The translations under genes and the position numbers were made by a program. A DNA stretch of 64,000 nucleotides from Sphingobacterium sp. GTDB lineage: Bacteria; Bacteroidota; Bacteroidia; Sphingobacteriales; Sphingobacteriaceae. Shown here one piece after another: positions 8,769 through 16,293 of this stretch. Under the pieces are notes generated by a model. It made no database searches. It saw only the letters and a program-made list of their open reading frames with translations, and was not told where the DNA came from. Numbering within the stretch: the first letter of the stretch is position 1; every line of letters begins with the position of its first letter. The stretch covers positions 1 to 64,000 of the forward strand of contig JAITTY010000020.1 in the NCBI GenBank assembly GCA_031286695.1, written 5' to 3'.

Positions 8769-8954
8769 ATGAAGTTAAAATTAGTCATACCTCCTGATTT
8801 TCAAGGTAGAGCATCATTTGGTTTACTATTTTGCTCATTAATTATTTGGTTGTTAACCATCCTAATAACAGTTGCCAATTGTATTTTTCAGGTTGGAAAA
8901 AGAAAACTTAGCTATCATAGTTATGGAAAAAGAGAAACAAGATTACATCATTAA
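8769..8954 (+). CDS. Short one-helix membrane protein
   Basis: A 61-residue frame with one long hydrophobic segment (about residues 18-42) and a basic tail. It overlaps the next gene by 32 bases. The end of the frame looks out of phase with any conserved sequence, so it may be the front part of a membrane protein that lost its tail when the following gene was joined. No family recognised. Confidence 0.35.
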   Translation: MKLKLVIPPDFQGRASFGLLFCSLIIWLLTILITVANCIFQVGKRKLSYHSYGKRETRLHH

Positions 8955-9267
8955 CTATTACCTTCATTTGATGTCTCCAAAAGAGAAACTTGCTTATAAA
9001 CACACACATTCGCTTTTAAATATAAATCAAAATGCGGATATTGATAAAATAAAGAGAGTTTACTTTAAAGCTGGATGGCTGATCAAAGACGAAAATGCAC
9101 TAAGTTTATTGAACAACGGCCTAGAGAAATTTAATGAAGATACTGCAACGCGTATCCTGCGTGATCATGCTTCTGAAATATTTTTTAATTACTGCCCCAA
9201 TTGTGGGAAGCTAGCCAGAACTCCAACAGCAAAACAATGTCGTTTTTGTTATTACGATTGGCATTAA
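8923..9267 (+). CDS. Small protein with a C-terminal zinc ribbon
   Basis: About 114 residues from the ATG at 8923, chosen because the protein then begins MEKEKQDYIINYYLHLM; an ATG at 8872 is also in frame but would add a doubtful leader. The N-terminal part is helical, and the C terminus is a two-knuckle zinc ribbon, CPNCGKLARTPTAKQCRFC, which has paired CxxC motifs 12 residues apart. Such proteins occur in Bacteroidota accessory loci. The function is unknown; binding of nucleic acid or protein through the ribbon is the usual guess. The metallophosphoesterase gene follows after 20 bases. Confidence 0.65.
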   Translation: MEKEKQDYIINYYLHLMSPKEKLAYKHTHSLLNINQNADIDKIKRVYFKAGWLIKDENALSLLNNGLEKFNEDTATRILRDHASEIFFNYCPNCGKLARTPTAKQCRFCYYDWH

Positions 9268-9287
9268 ATTGACTAAAATTACCTACA

Positions 9288-10034
9288 ATGAAAATCCATA
9301 TTATTAGCGACCTACATAGAGAATTTGGATACGACGATATCAATCTGAAATTAGCAGATGTACTTGTATTGGCGGGAGATACGGATCTAGGGGTAAAAGG
9401 GATCAGTTGGCTCAAATCACTTTCTTTGAATATACCGATCATCTATGTGCTGGGCAATCATGAGTATTATAAGGGTGCATATCCGAAAACACTATATAAA
9501 ATCAAGGACGCTGCAAGCAATTCAAATATCCATGTTTTGGAAAATGAATCTTTGGAGATCAACCACGTTTGTTTCCATGGCTGCACACTCTGGACTGATT
9601 TTTCCTTAAAGGGCAATCCTGCTGTTTACGGATCGCTATGCCAAAGCCGTATGAGTGATTATAAGAAGATCAGATTAGGTGACAATTATGCCAAATTAAG
9701 AAGCATCGATACGTTTAGAATCCACCAAACTTCGAGGCAATGGCTGACGGAAAGTCTTCGTGTCAGTGAAGCGCAACATAACATCGTAGTGACGCATCAT
9801 GCTCCGAGCATTCGATCCCTGCCAATGAAGTATATAGACGATCCGATCAGCGCCGCCTACGTCTCAGATATGGAAGACTTAATAATAAAGCATCAGCCCT
9901 CCTACTGGATCCATGGCCATATACATACTCCTGTAAACTATAAAATCGGTAACACCGAAATTATATGCAATCCACACGGCTATATTGATGAGCCGTATAA
10001 TGGGTTTAATAAGAATCTTGTCGTAGAGATATGA
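9288..10034 (+). CDS. Calcineurin-like metallophosphoesterase
   Basis: A 248-residue cytosolic protein with the metallophosphoesterase block in order: DLHREF near residue 8, LAGDTD near 29, GNHEYY near 57, a VTHHAPS block near residue 164, and WIHGHIHTP near 206. These give the ligands of the di-metal site. The family covers phosphodiesterases and phosphatases acting on nucleic acids, nucleotides or proteins; nothing here fixes the substrate. It is full length and appears intact, the last gene of the rightward run. Confidence 0.85.
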   Translation: MKIHIISDLHREFGYDDINLKLADVLVLAGDTDLGVKGISWLKSLSLNIPIIYVLGNHEYYKGAYPKTLYKIKDAASNSNIHVLENESLEINHVCFHGCTLWTDFSLKGNPAVYGSLCQSRMSDYKKIRLGDNYAKLRSIDTFRIHQTSRQWLTESLRVSEAQHNIVVTHHAPSIRSLPMKYIDDPISAAYVSDMEDLIIKHQPSYWIHGHIHTPVNYKIGNTEIICNPHGYIDEPYNGFNKNLVVEI

Positions 10035-10062
10035 ACAAAACACCACAACTATTAATGGGAAA

Positions 10063-10293
10063 TTACCTATTGAGTATGATCTTCAATTTGGGAAGATCCC
10101 TTTCATTCAATCCGATATAAGAAGATGTCAATACTAACCTTGACTTCCATGGTTGTGGTAATTCATTTAATGATTTGTCATCGTCTATAATGATTATTTC
10201 TTCAGTTTGCAGACCTTGACGCACAATCTGACCCAATACCTGATCTTTCCGTGTAAAGCGATGATTTAAGTGGTGTTTAACATCATCCAACAA
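10063..10293 (-). CDS. Orphan short reading frame, likely a gene fragment
   Basis: A leftward frame of 76 codons from a TTG, but the same frame is open without ATG back to 10368. It reads as genuine protein, with EEIIIIDDDKSLNELPQPW in the middle and a C terminus DLPKLKIILNR. The lack of an ATG and the debris on both sides suggest the tail of a broken gene. No family recognised. Confidence 0.35.
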   Translation of the reverse strand: MLDDVKHHLNHRFTRKDQVLGQIVRQGLQTEEIIIIDDDKSLNELPQPWKSRLVLTSSYIGLNERDLPKLKIILNR

Positions 10294-10447
10294 CGTAAGC
10301 GAACCTATTCGAATATTCCTATCAAGAAATATCTTTTTCCATTCTGCTATGCTATATCTAAAACGATGTCAAAAAAGCATTGCAAGTATTATTAGGACAG
10401 TAACTGACTGATGGACTGTGACCAACTTTAATTTTCTCTCTAGGAAT

Positions 10448-10546
10448 CGGAGATACACGACATTGCCGGACTATTTCATTGAATGGCATATACCGGAACA
10501 ACTTATCCCCCTTGGACTGATTCCTTTCGCGAACGAGCGTAAATGA
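10448..10546 (+). pseudogene. SUKH/SMI1-KNR4-like immunity fragment
   Basis: Thirty-two codons on the plus strand read LPDYFIEWHIPEQLIPLG followed by LIPFANERK and a stop. The LIPFAN segment after a PDY-like start resembles the middle of SMI1/KNR4 (SUKH) immunity proteins, where the next residues are usually glycine-rich. No start codon and no C-terminal half are present. The call is tentative and based on a short match. Confidence 0.3.
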
Positions 10547-10548
10547 TG

Positions 10549-10956
10549 CTACATGTTTCGGAATTCAGGAACTACTGTTTCTATCCATTCCTCTTCCATA
10601 TATTCTACAACGTCATTATAATTATTCTCTTTCGGGGAGACCATTGTAAAATTTTGGTGCCAGGTCCCTTCCAAATCCATATGCTGATAAATATAAAACA
10701 CATCCCTATTTGAAAGCTTGACGAAGTAACTTGTTAATTCATCTTCTTTAATTTCTGTAACGTGCAATGAATCTTTTTCAAGCTCTTTATAAATTAGTTT
10801 ATTCCAATTCCTCCATCCATCAAGTTCAGGAGCATCAGTGTATATAAAATTCGTCGAATCAAACAACAGGTATAACCCGTCCAAATCAAACACAACCTTA
10901 AGTCCATAATTTCCTTCTTCAAAATTGTAATAGATATTTTCCAGATTTTTTGCCAT
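10549..10956 (-). CDS. Putative immunity protein paired with a toxin tail
   Basis: A 135-residue acidic cytosolic protein (many Asp/Glu, C terminus EEWIETVVPEFRNM). No named family is recognised. It begins one base after the stop codon of a leftward fragment that looks like the extreme C terminus of a polymorphic toxin, the usual toxin-then-immunity order. Size, acidity and this spacing support an immunity role. The start ATG at 10956 is the only good one. Confidence 0.55.
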   Translation of the reverse strand: MAKNLENIYYNFEEGNYGLKVVFDLDGLYLLFDSTNFIYTDAPELDGWRNWNKLIYKELEKDSLHVTEIKEDELTSYFVKLSNRDVFYIYQHMDLEGTWHQNFTMVSPKENNYNDVVEYMEEEWIETVVPEFRNM

Positions 10957-10957
10957 A

Positions 10958-11140
10958 TTATTTATTTTCTAATTCTACACCTTTTGTTATAACTTTATCG
11001 TATACAGTCACTCCTGCTGTTCTACCACTAAAATATCCAGCTGCCCCACTTATTAATCCTCCGATAAATCCGCCTAAAATGGTACTTCCCCCAGGCTCGA
11101 CACTCCCTGCTACAGTTCCGGTTTTTGTACGACACCCCAC
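10958..11140 (-). pseudogene. C-terminal remnant of a polymorphic toxin (glycine-zipper type)
   Basis: A 60-codon leftward frame that reads GGSTILGGFIGGLISGAAGY and then FSGRTAGVTVYDKVITKGVELENK to the stop. Glycine-zipper segments like this occur near the C terminus of Rhs-type and related toxins of Bacteroidota. The front of the protein is absent: the frame before it breaks near 11140 and shows no Rhs repeats. Its stop is one base from the start of the putative immunity gene. Family assignment is inference from the glycine pattern and gene order. Confidence 0.45.
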
Positions 11141-11159
11141 AACTTAGAGTGCAACTAGA

Positions 11160-11267
11160 ATGTCCTGGACAAGGTCGTCGAGTTCCTATGAGCGCCTTCT
11201 CCAGCTCGAAAAAGATAAAGTAAAGATTCTGAAAGATAAACTCAAACAATACCGCGCAACCCGATAA
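11160..11267 (+). pseudogene. C-terminal scrap with a coiled-coil tail
   Basis: A 35-codon plus-strand frame from an ATG reads SSSYERLLQLEKDKVKILKD and ends KLKQYRATR. A helical tail of the YERLLQLEKDKV type is typical of the C terminus of XRE-type helix-turn-helix regulators in Bacteroidota. There is an in-frame stop four codons before the ATG and no HTH part. I treat it as a remnant. Confidence 0.3.
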
Positions 11268-11769
11268 AGATTGGGCGGTAGCCGTATATATTCCCTGTTC
11301 GATTTCTCTAAAAAAACAATCGTGCCTTTTAAAGCCTGATTAGATCCATCTAGGCAGAATAGCCCAGTTTTAATTTTCTCATAAATTAGAATTCTTGTAT
11401 TATCTTTTCATCTTTAAAAAATCCCTCCAAATCCGCCTTGAATTTTTCCCTATTGGAACATCGGGCTAGAGATTACCAACATCGGGCCCCTGCGATTTTG
11501 AAGTAAATTGGGTACTTTAAATAAAAACATAAAAATAAATAAAATTTAGTTTAAACTTCTCAGCATAATATTTTAATGGTCAAAATTGAGCGAATTGAAT
11601 GATCATGCGTTTTCGAATTCGGATGGTCAGCATTATCAGAATCTCCAGTATATTTTCGTTAGAACTCAAAAATCTAAATAAGGTAAAATCAAATATATAG
11701 GGCACCAATTCTGTAGTGCTACTCATAACAGCATAATCGTTAATAAGAGTCATAATTGTTTAAGAATAT
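11268..11769. other. Intergenic debris, about 500 bases
   Basis: No intact gene is visible. On the minus strand 11386-11460 is open and reads SNREKFKADLEGFFKDEKII then QEF and a stop, which looks like another detached C terminus. The rest is AT-rich without a recognisable promoter or repeat. The stretch separates the toxin-immunity debris from the next leftward gene. Confidence 0.35.
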
Positions 11770-12057
11770 TTAGGTAACTTCATAAATCTTCACATTGGGA
11801 TTACCTATTATATAAGGCTTTAAAGATGTCATAAAATTGGAGGTAAAGAATTTACTCAAAAGGTAATACTGCGCATCTTCCATACTTTTAAAACCGTGAA
11901 GGATTCGCAGATCATCAACATGGACCAATAATTCATTGGATAATGCGCCATGAACTGTTTCTAAAAATGGTTCTTTGTATAAATTGTAAACTGCTGTTAC
12001 TCCTGCCCTATCTAATCCCTGAATTGTAAGTATTATATCTAAATATGCCTTTGCCAT
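11770..12057 (-). CDS. Small ferredoxin-like-fold protein, unknown
   Basis: About 95 residues from the ATG at 12057; an upstream in-frame ATG at 12105 would add 16 residues that do not look conserved. The sequence (AYLDIILTIQGLDRAGVTAV, a His-containing ALSNELLVHVDDLRILHGF strand region, then PYIIGNPNVKIYEV) suggests a beta-alpha-beta fold of the kind seen in antibiotic biosynthesis monooxygenase-like or YCII-like proteins. It lies 76 bases downstream of the AraC regulator on the same strand and may share its transcript. Function unknown. Confidence 0.5.
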   Translation of the reverse strand: MAKAYLDIILTIQGLDRAGVTAVYNLYKEPFLETVHGALSNELLVHVDDLRILHGFKSMEDAQYYLLSKFFTSNFMTSLKPYIIGNPNVKIYEVT

Positions 12058-12133
12058 AACTTTTTCGTGTTTAACAAAGTTCCCTGAAATGGAAATTTTA
12101 AACAATGGTCATACTGGAAAACAAATGGTAGTT

Positions 12134-13033
12134 TCAGGAAACAGACTTCTTAAATTCCGAAGGCGATAAACTTATGTATTTTTTAAAATATTTGACAAAA
12201 TATGAAGGATCGTCAAAGCCTAATCTATAGCCAACCTGATTAACGTTTAATTCTGAATATAACAACAAACGCTGTGCTTCCAAAATAATCCGCTCATGAA
12301 TCATTTGTGAAGGCGTTTTGTTAATTTGATTTTGGGTCAAATCAGATAGACTTCGCGATGAAATATGCAACAGTCGAGCGTACTCTGTCACAGAGTAACC
12401 CTTTTTATAATTCTCATCAATTAAAGTAATAAATTTCATAAGAATCATTCTTTTTTCATCAAATATCGGCGATTGTGGGTCCGATACTTTTTCAAAATGT
12501 TTTTTTTCCCGCTGTATCTGGATAAGGAAGGATTTCAAATAATTTCTTAATATCATCTCTTTTCCAAATGATTCCTCACTTTCCAACTCTCCTTTCATTT
12601 GTAAGATATACTGATCTAAAATAGTATCAATTCCTACCCCTATGCAACATGATGGCTGTTGAAATGGATTATTAAACAAATTGCAGTTCAACATAAAATC
12701 CAAAGGACTTTCGTCTTGGACTAAAAAAAGGTGGTTAAAGTGCAATAGAACACCTTCATAGTGTTGTTGATCATCAAAGTAATGTATCTGATTAGGTGCT
12801 ATGAAAAAAATAGCATTATCAAAAACATCATAGGCCTTAAAGTCTACAGCATGTTTTCCGTGTCCCCTTTTAAACCAAATAATTTGATAAAAACTGTGAA
12901 TATGGGGTTTTACCGCCTGGCATTGGTTAGTTTTTAGATATTCATTTAAATCATGTAAGGCGAATTGAGGCTTATCTGGCATATGCCTGTTTAAATGATA
13001 TTCATTTATTACATTCGGTTTACTTTTTCCCAT
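12134..13033 (-). CDS. AraC family transcriptional regulator
   Basis: A 299-residue regulator with an N-terminal cupin-type sensor domain (PHIHSFYQIIWFKRGHGKH near residues 42-60) and two C-terminal helix-turn-helix motifs in the AraC/XylS arrangement: GYSVTEYARLLHISSRSLSD near residue 215, then LNVNQVGYRLGFDDPSYFVK near 260 and FKKYISLSPSEFKKS. It faces the frameshifted amine oxidase gene across about 170 bases, the usual geometry for a local activator. The inducer is unknown. Confidence 0.85.
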   Translation of the reverse strand: MGKSKPNVINEYHLNRHMPDKPQFALHDLNEYLKTNQCQAVKPHIHSFYQIIWFKRGHGKHAVDFKAYDVFDNAIFFIAPNQIHYFDDQQHYEGVLLHFNHLFLVQDESPLDFMLNCNLFNNPFQQPSCCIGVGIDTILDQYILQMKGELESEESFGKEMILRNYLKSFLIQIQREKKHFEKVSDPQSPIFDEKRMILMKFITLIDENYKKGYSVTEYARLLHISSRSLSDLTQNQINKTPSQMIHERIILEAQRLLLYSELNVNQVGYRLGFDDPSYFVKYFKKYISLSPSEFKKSVS

Positions 13034-13191
13034 TTCAATTCTGCCTAATATATTCCAATGATCTAAATTACAAATTTGGTAATAGTGTTAATCATCCATC
13101 ATACGGAATTCCTTAGTATTGCCGATAAGTACCATAATTTTTCAGATTTCTCCACTTGATCCTTATATACAAATCCGGAAATTCGCAGAAT

Positions 13192-13199
13192 TAATTTTG
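13192..13199 (+). promoter_or_regulatory. Bacteroidota -7 box (TAATTTTG) close to the amine oxidase start
   Basis: TAATTTTG fits the TAnnTTTG consensus of Bacteroidota sigma-ABfr promoters. It ends 7 bases before the ATG at 13207, so transcription would begin at or next to the start codon. No good -33 TTG or TTTG at the usual spacing was found, which fits dependence on the divergent AraC regulator. Confidence 0.5.
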
Positions 13200-13206
13200 C
13201 AGTGCT

Positions 13207-14269
13207 ATGGTCAATCAACGTATTATAATAATTGGAGGAGGTTTAAGTGGTCTCACAGTAGCGTATCAATTGTCAAAGAGAAATATAAATGCGAAAATTT
13301 TAGAAGCTTCTGGACGTTTAGGTGGGCGAATTCAAACTATAAATGGAAAATTAGAAACTCCAATGGAGCTTGGAGCGACTTGGTTTTCTGAAATGCATCC
13401 AAATCTTCTTTGTCTGATATCGGATTTAGGACTAAGCATCTATCCACAATTCTCGAGCGGTATTTCCCTCTTTCAGACAAAATCTTTTGAGCCTCCACAA
13501 AAGTTCGATGTTCCGGCATCGGAAAATTCCATCTTACAGAGTTGTTGGTGGAACACAAATGTTGATTGATAGCTTAGCATCCAAATTGGTTAAGGAAAAT
13601 ATTCTATTGAACACTAAAGCTGTTTCAATCAATGAATTTAATAATACATTGCAAGTGCAAATTGAAGGTGGTGAAATTTTTGAAGCCGACAAAGTAATCA
13701 TCTGTATTCCGCCTCAATTAATTTCAAAAAGTATAAGTTTCAAGCCCGGACTCCCATCTGAATTAAACAATTTATTACCAAACGTTCAGACTTGGATGGC
13801 CGGAGCGTTAAAATTTACTGTTGAATACAAATCACCATTTTGGAGAAATTTAGGATATTCCGGTATGTTATATAGTCACGCTGGAATTATTACAGAAATG
13901 TACGATCACACGAATTACGAAGGAAATAAATTTGGATTTACAGGTTTTCTTAATGGAGGTGCGGCATCTTATTCAAAAGATACTCGAGAAGAATTTGTGC
14001 TTAAACAATTACAAGAACTTTTTGGTCAGGAGGTATTAAACCCTACATCATATTTTGATAAGGTTTGGACTGACGAATTTGTATTAGCCGGGAATCAATT
14101 AATTCAGCGCCCACATCAAAATAATGGTCATCATCTATTTCAAGAAAACTATATGGGAGGCAAATTATTTTTTGGCGCAACAGAAACCTCTGTTACATAT
14201 CCAGGGTATATGGAAGGCGCTGTTACTGCTGCCAATAAAATCGTTGAGAAAATAACAGAAACTTTGTGA
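13207..14269 (+). pseudogene. FAD-dependent amine oxidase family protein, one frameshift
   Basis: The first frame (13207-13569) holds the FAD-binding Rossmann start RIIIIGGGLSGLTVAYQL and the following GRLGGRIQT motif of flavin amine oxidases. The second frame (in use from about 13530 to 14269) continues with PSYRVVGGTQMLIDSLASKL and ends with the conserved C-terminal FAD segment FGATETSVTYPGYMEGAV. Together they would give about 350 residues, a short monoamine oxidase-like protein. The break lies near 13525-13535 in an A-rich spot. A single indel restores the frame, so a sequencing error is as likely as a real mutation. Substrate unknown. Confidence 0.75.
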
Positions 14270-14302
14270 TACAGTTCAGGTTACAGTCACATAACATCAG
14301 AT

Positions 14303-14330
14303 AAAAATCCTGCTCAAACGGACAGGATTT
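14303..14330 (-). terminator. Rho-independent terminator of the Rpn-type gene
   Basis: AAATCCTG (14305-14312) pairs with CAGGATTT (14323-14330). On the minus strand the stem is followed by five T residues. It sits about 30 bases past the stop of the leftward nuclease gene and also after the rightward amine oxidase, so it may serve both. Confidence 0.6.
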
Positions 14331-14359
14331 ACACTCCCTACTCTATATAGTAATATGCT

Positions 14360-15274
14360 TTATTTTTCTTTAGCCGTTTCTGCCTCGACCTGCTCTACAA
14401 ACTCTACAGTGACGTTCGCTAGTTCGGCAATATCCAAAATTGAAAACTTATTCAAAGACAAAAGTTTTTTTATTACCTCAGCTTTTCCTTCAGCTTTCCC
14501 TTCTGCCATTGCTTTTTCGCGCGCTCGTTTCAGGAGCTCTTCTTGGCTACTTCGGATACTTTCGGCATCCCATTTATTCCTTAAACTTACGTTGTACATC
14601 TCTCGTTCCTCCGGTTTTAGTTTGCTATACTCTGCTAACTGAAACAGCTTTTCAAATATCGGCTTCCGCAGATATCTTGAAAGTCCCTTTAACGAGGACA
14701 TATTTTTGAGTATATAAAGCCAACGATCTAAATCATTAACTAACTCTGCTTCAGCTTTAACAAAGTTAACCAATTCTATATAGATAAAGCCCAGATCTTC
14801 GTGAAATATTTTACCATCATCTCGATAACATAGACAAATATCGTGCAAAAAATACTTCTCCACTCCCGCATCAGGCATCGTAAATCCATCCATCAGCACA
14901 ATGATATAGACTTCACTGATTGCATAATTCCAAGCTCTTCGGTTGCCTTTGGGGGCTTGATCCGCAATCAATTTACTACTGTAGTAAAGCATACGCTTTT
15001 TCAAATTAACCTGTGCAGTACGCTGCACTTCAATAATAAACCGTTCGCCATTGTCCGCCGTACAGGTCAAATCAAAAATAACGGTACCGATATCCTCTGT
15101 ATCTCCGACATGCTCATTTTTGTTGTAATATAAATCAGCAATGACCTTACGCCCTCTAAAGAGTTCATTTAAAAAAGCAATGAGAAGATCTTTATTGGTA
15201 TCTGCTCCGAAAACTTTTTTAAAGCCATAATCTGTGGTGATATCGATATATTTAGATTGTTCAACTTCACTCAT
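14360..15274 (-). CDS. Rpn family PD-(D/E)XK nuclease / putative transposase
   Basis: A 304-residue protein of the Rpn/YhgA-like group, annotated as recombination-promoting nucleases or PD-(D/E)XK transposase-like proteins. Diagnostic parts are the start ITTDYGFKKVFGADTNKDLL, the GTVIFDLTC strand with its Asp, and the FIIEVQR active-site strand with Glu and Gln. The C-terminal region has the usual charged helix with AREKAMAEGKAEGKAE repeats and an EAETAKEK tail. Members cut DNA and promote recA-independent recombination in E. coli. The gene is intact and has its own promoter and terminator; such genes move often between Bacteroidota. Confidence 0.85.
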   Translation of the reverse strand: MSEVEQSKYIDITTDYGFKKVFGADTNKDLLIAFLNELFRGRKVIADLYYNKNEHVGDTEDIGTVIFDLTCTADNGERFIIEVQRTAQVNLKKRMLYYSSKLIADQAPKGNRRAWNYAISEVYIIVLMDGFTMPDAGVEKYFLHDICLCYRDDGKIFHEDLGFIYIELVNFVKAEAELVNDLDRWLYILKNMSSLKGLSRYLRKPIFEKLFQLAEYSKLKPEEREMYNVSLRNKWDAESIRSSQEELLKRAREKAMAEGKAEGKAEVIKKLLSLNKFSILDIAELANVTVEFVEQVEAETAKEK

Positions 15275-15304
15275 AATACATTGTTTTTAAATTGGTTAAC
15301 AACA

Positions 15305-15312
15305 CAAATATA
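15305..15312 (-). promoter_or_regulatory. Bacteroidota -7 box upstream of the Rpn-type gene
   Basis: The complement of 15305-15312 is TATATTTG, a perfect TAnnTTTG box, about 30 bases before the start codon at 15274. A -33 element at the usual distance is not clear. Confidence 0.5.
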
Positions 15313-15405
15313 AGTAATAAATACATTTGAACTAATATTTTTAGCAAAATATTAACACTTTAACCGACAAGCAAGCTTCAATTATAGCAGATGGTTCGAT
15401 AGAAT

Positions 15406-16293
15406 TTATTCATCTAAATTAACCTTGTGCTTATTCACAGCAGGCCTTTTTTTCATCAGAAGCTTAAAAGAACTTGAGAAAGCGTGAAGACTTTTGTATC
15501 CAACCATTGTAGCGATCTCTGTCTGTGTAAATTGGCCGCTGTCGAGCAATTCAACACTTTTAACTATGCGCAGCAGCTGCTGATATTTTAAGATCGTTAT
15601 TCCTGTCTCCTGCTTAAATATTCGTTGCATCTGCCTTACTGATAGAGATGCCAGCGAAGCTAATTCTATTAAATCAATGCTAGAGACATAGTTTACATTA
15701 ATTTGATTACATACCTTGGCAAGACGTTTGTCCGTTGGAACCGGAATCTGCAGTGAAGTGTTTTCATTGCAGAAACTGGGTAGACTATTGATAATGGTAG
15801 CCAGGAAACTTGATTCTTCTTTATCTATGGTATCAAGCTTATTCCATTTTTTGGCATAAATAAGCATTTCTCTTAAAACTGCTGGACAAGAAAAAACTCG
15901 AACCTCACGGTGGAATTCTTCGACTTGCAATTCGCTAAAGAATAGTACCATTAAATTAACAGTCTTTGCATCAGAAGAAATACGGTGTTTAATCCCAGAA
16001 GGAATCCAGATCAGGCTATTTTGCGGAACGAGATAAATACTATTTTCTATATGAAAATACTGATATCCCTCCTCGACATAGGTCAGCTGATAATGACTGT
16101 GATAATGCTCATAGTTATCATGCTGATAATTTCTTTCATACCACAGGAAGGATTTTTTTTCACTTCGATCGGTATACCTTCCCGGCTCCGCTTCGGTTAA
16201 CCCACATTTACCCATGTCGTTTTGCATACACTTTTTGGCAAAGTTAAAAAAAGTACTTTGATTAATTTTGACCAAAATATTCAGAGATGACAA
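15406..16293 (-). CDS. AraC family regulator with cupin sensor domain
   Basis: Up to 295 residues. The N-terminal cupin region has the HYHSHYQLTYVEEGYQYFHI pattern and PQNSLIWIPSGIKHRI, typical of AraC_binding. The C terminus has the two HTH motifs: IDLIELASLASLSVRQMQRI and TQTEIATMVGYKSLHAFSSS. The ATG at 16293 overlaps the divergent flavodoxin gene by 7 bases. Starts at 16227 or 16215 (protein beginning MQND or MGKC) are therefore more credible and would give about 270 residues. It probably controls that divergent gene. Confidence 0.8.
   Translation of the reverse strand: MSSLNILVKINQSTFFNFAKKCMQNDMGKCGLTEAEPGRYTDRSEKKSFLWYERNYQHDNYEHYHSHYQLTYVEEGYQYFHIENSIYLVPQNSLIWIPSGIKHRISSDAKTVNLMVLFFSELQVEEFHREVRVFSCPAVLREMLIYAKKWNKLDTIDKEESSFLATIINSLPSFCNENTSLQIPVPTDKRLAKVCNQINVNYVSSIDLIELASLASLSVRQMQRIFKQETGITILKYQQLLRIVKSVELLDSGQFTQTEIATMVGYKSLHAFSSSFKLLMKKRPAVNKHKVNLDE
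16234..16270 (+). promoter_or_regulatory. Candidate promoter of the flavodoxin-RidA gene
   Basis: TAATTTTG at 16263-16270 fits the Bacteroidota -7 box and lies 16 bases before the ATG at 16287. A TTTG at 16234-16237 could serve as the -33 box but the 25-base spacer is longer than usual. The promoter lies inside the 5' part of the divergent AraC reading frame, which supports a later start for that regulator. Confidence 0.45.

Noticed and set aside
13119..13391. A 90-codon rightward frame overlapping the start of the amine oxidase
   Set aside because: It is out of frame with the clear FAD-binding start and has an unlikely composition.
14360..15274. Rpn-type gene as part of a transposon
   Set aside because: No terminal inverted repeats or target duplications were found around it; it has an ordinary promoter and terminator.
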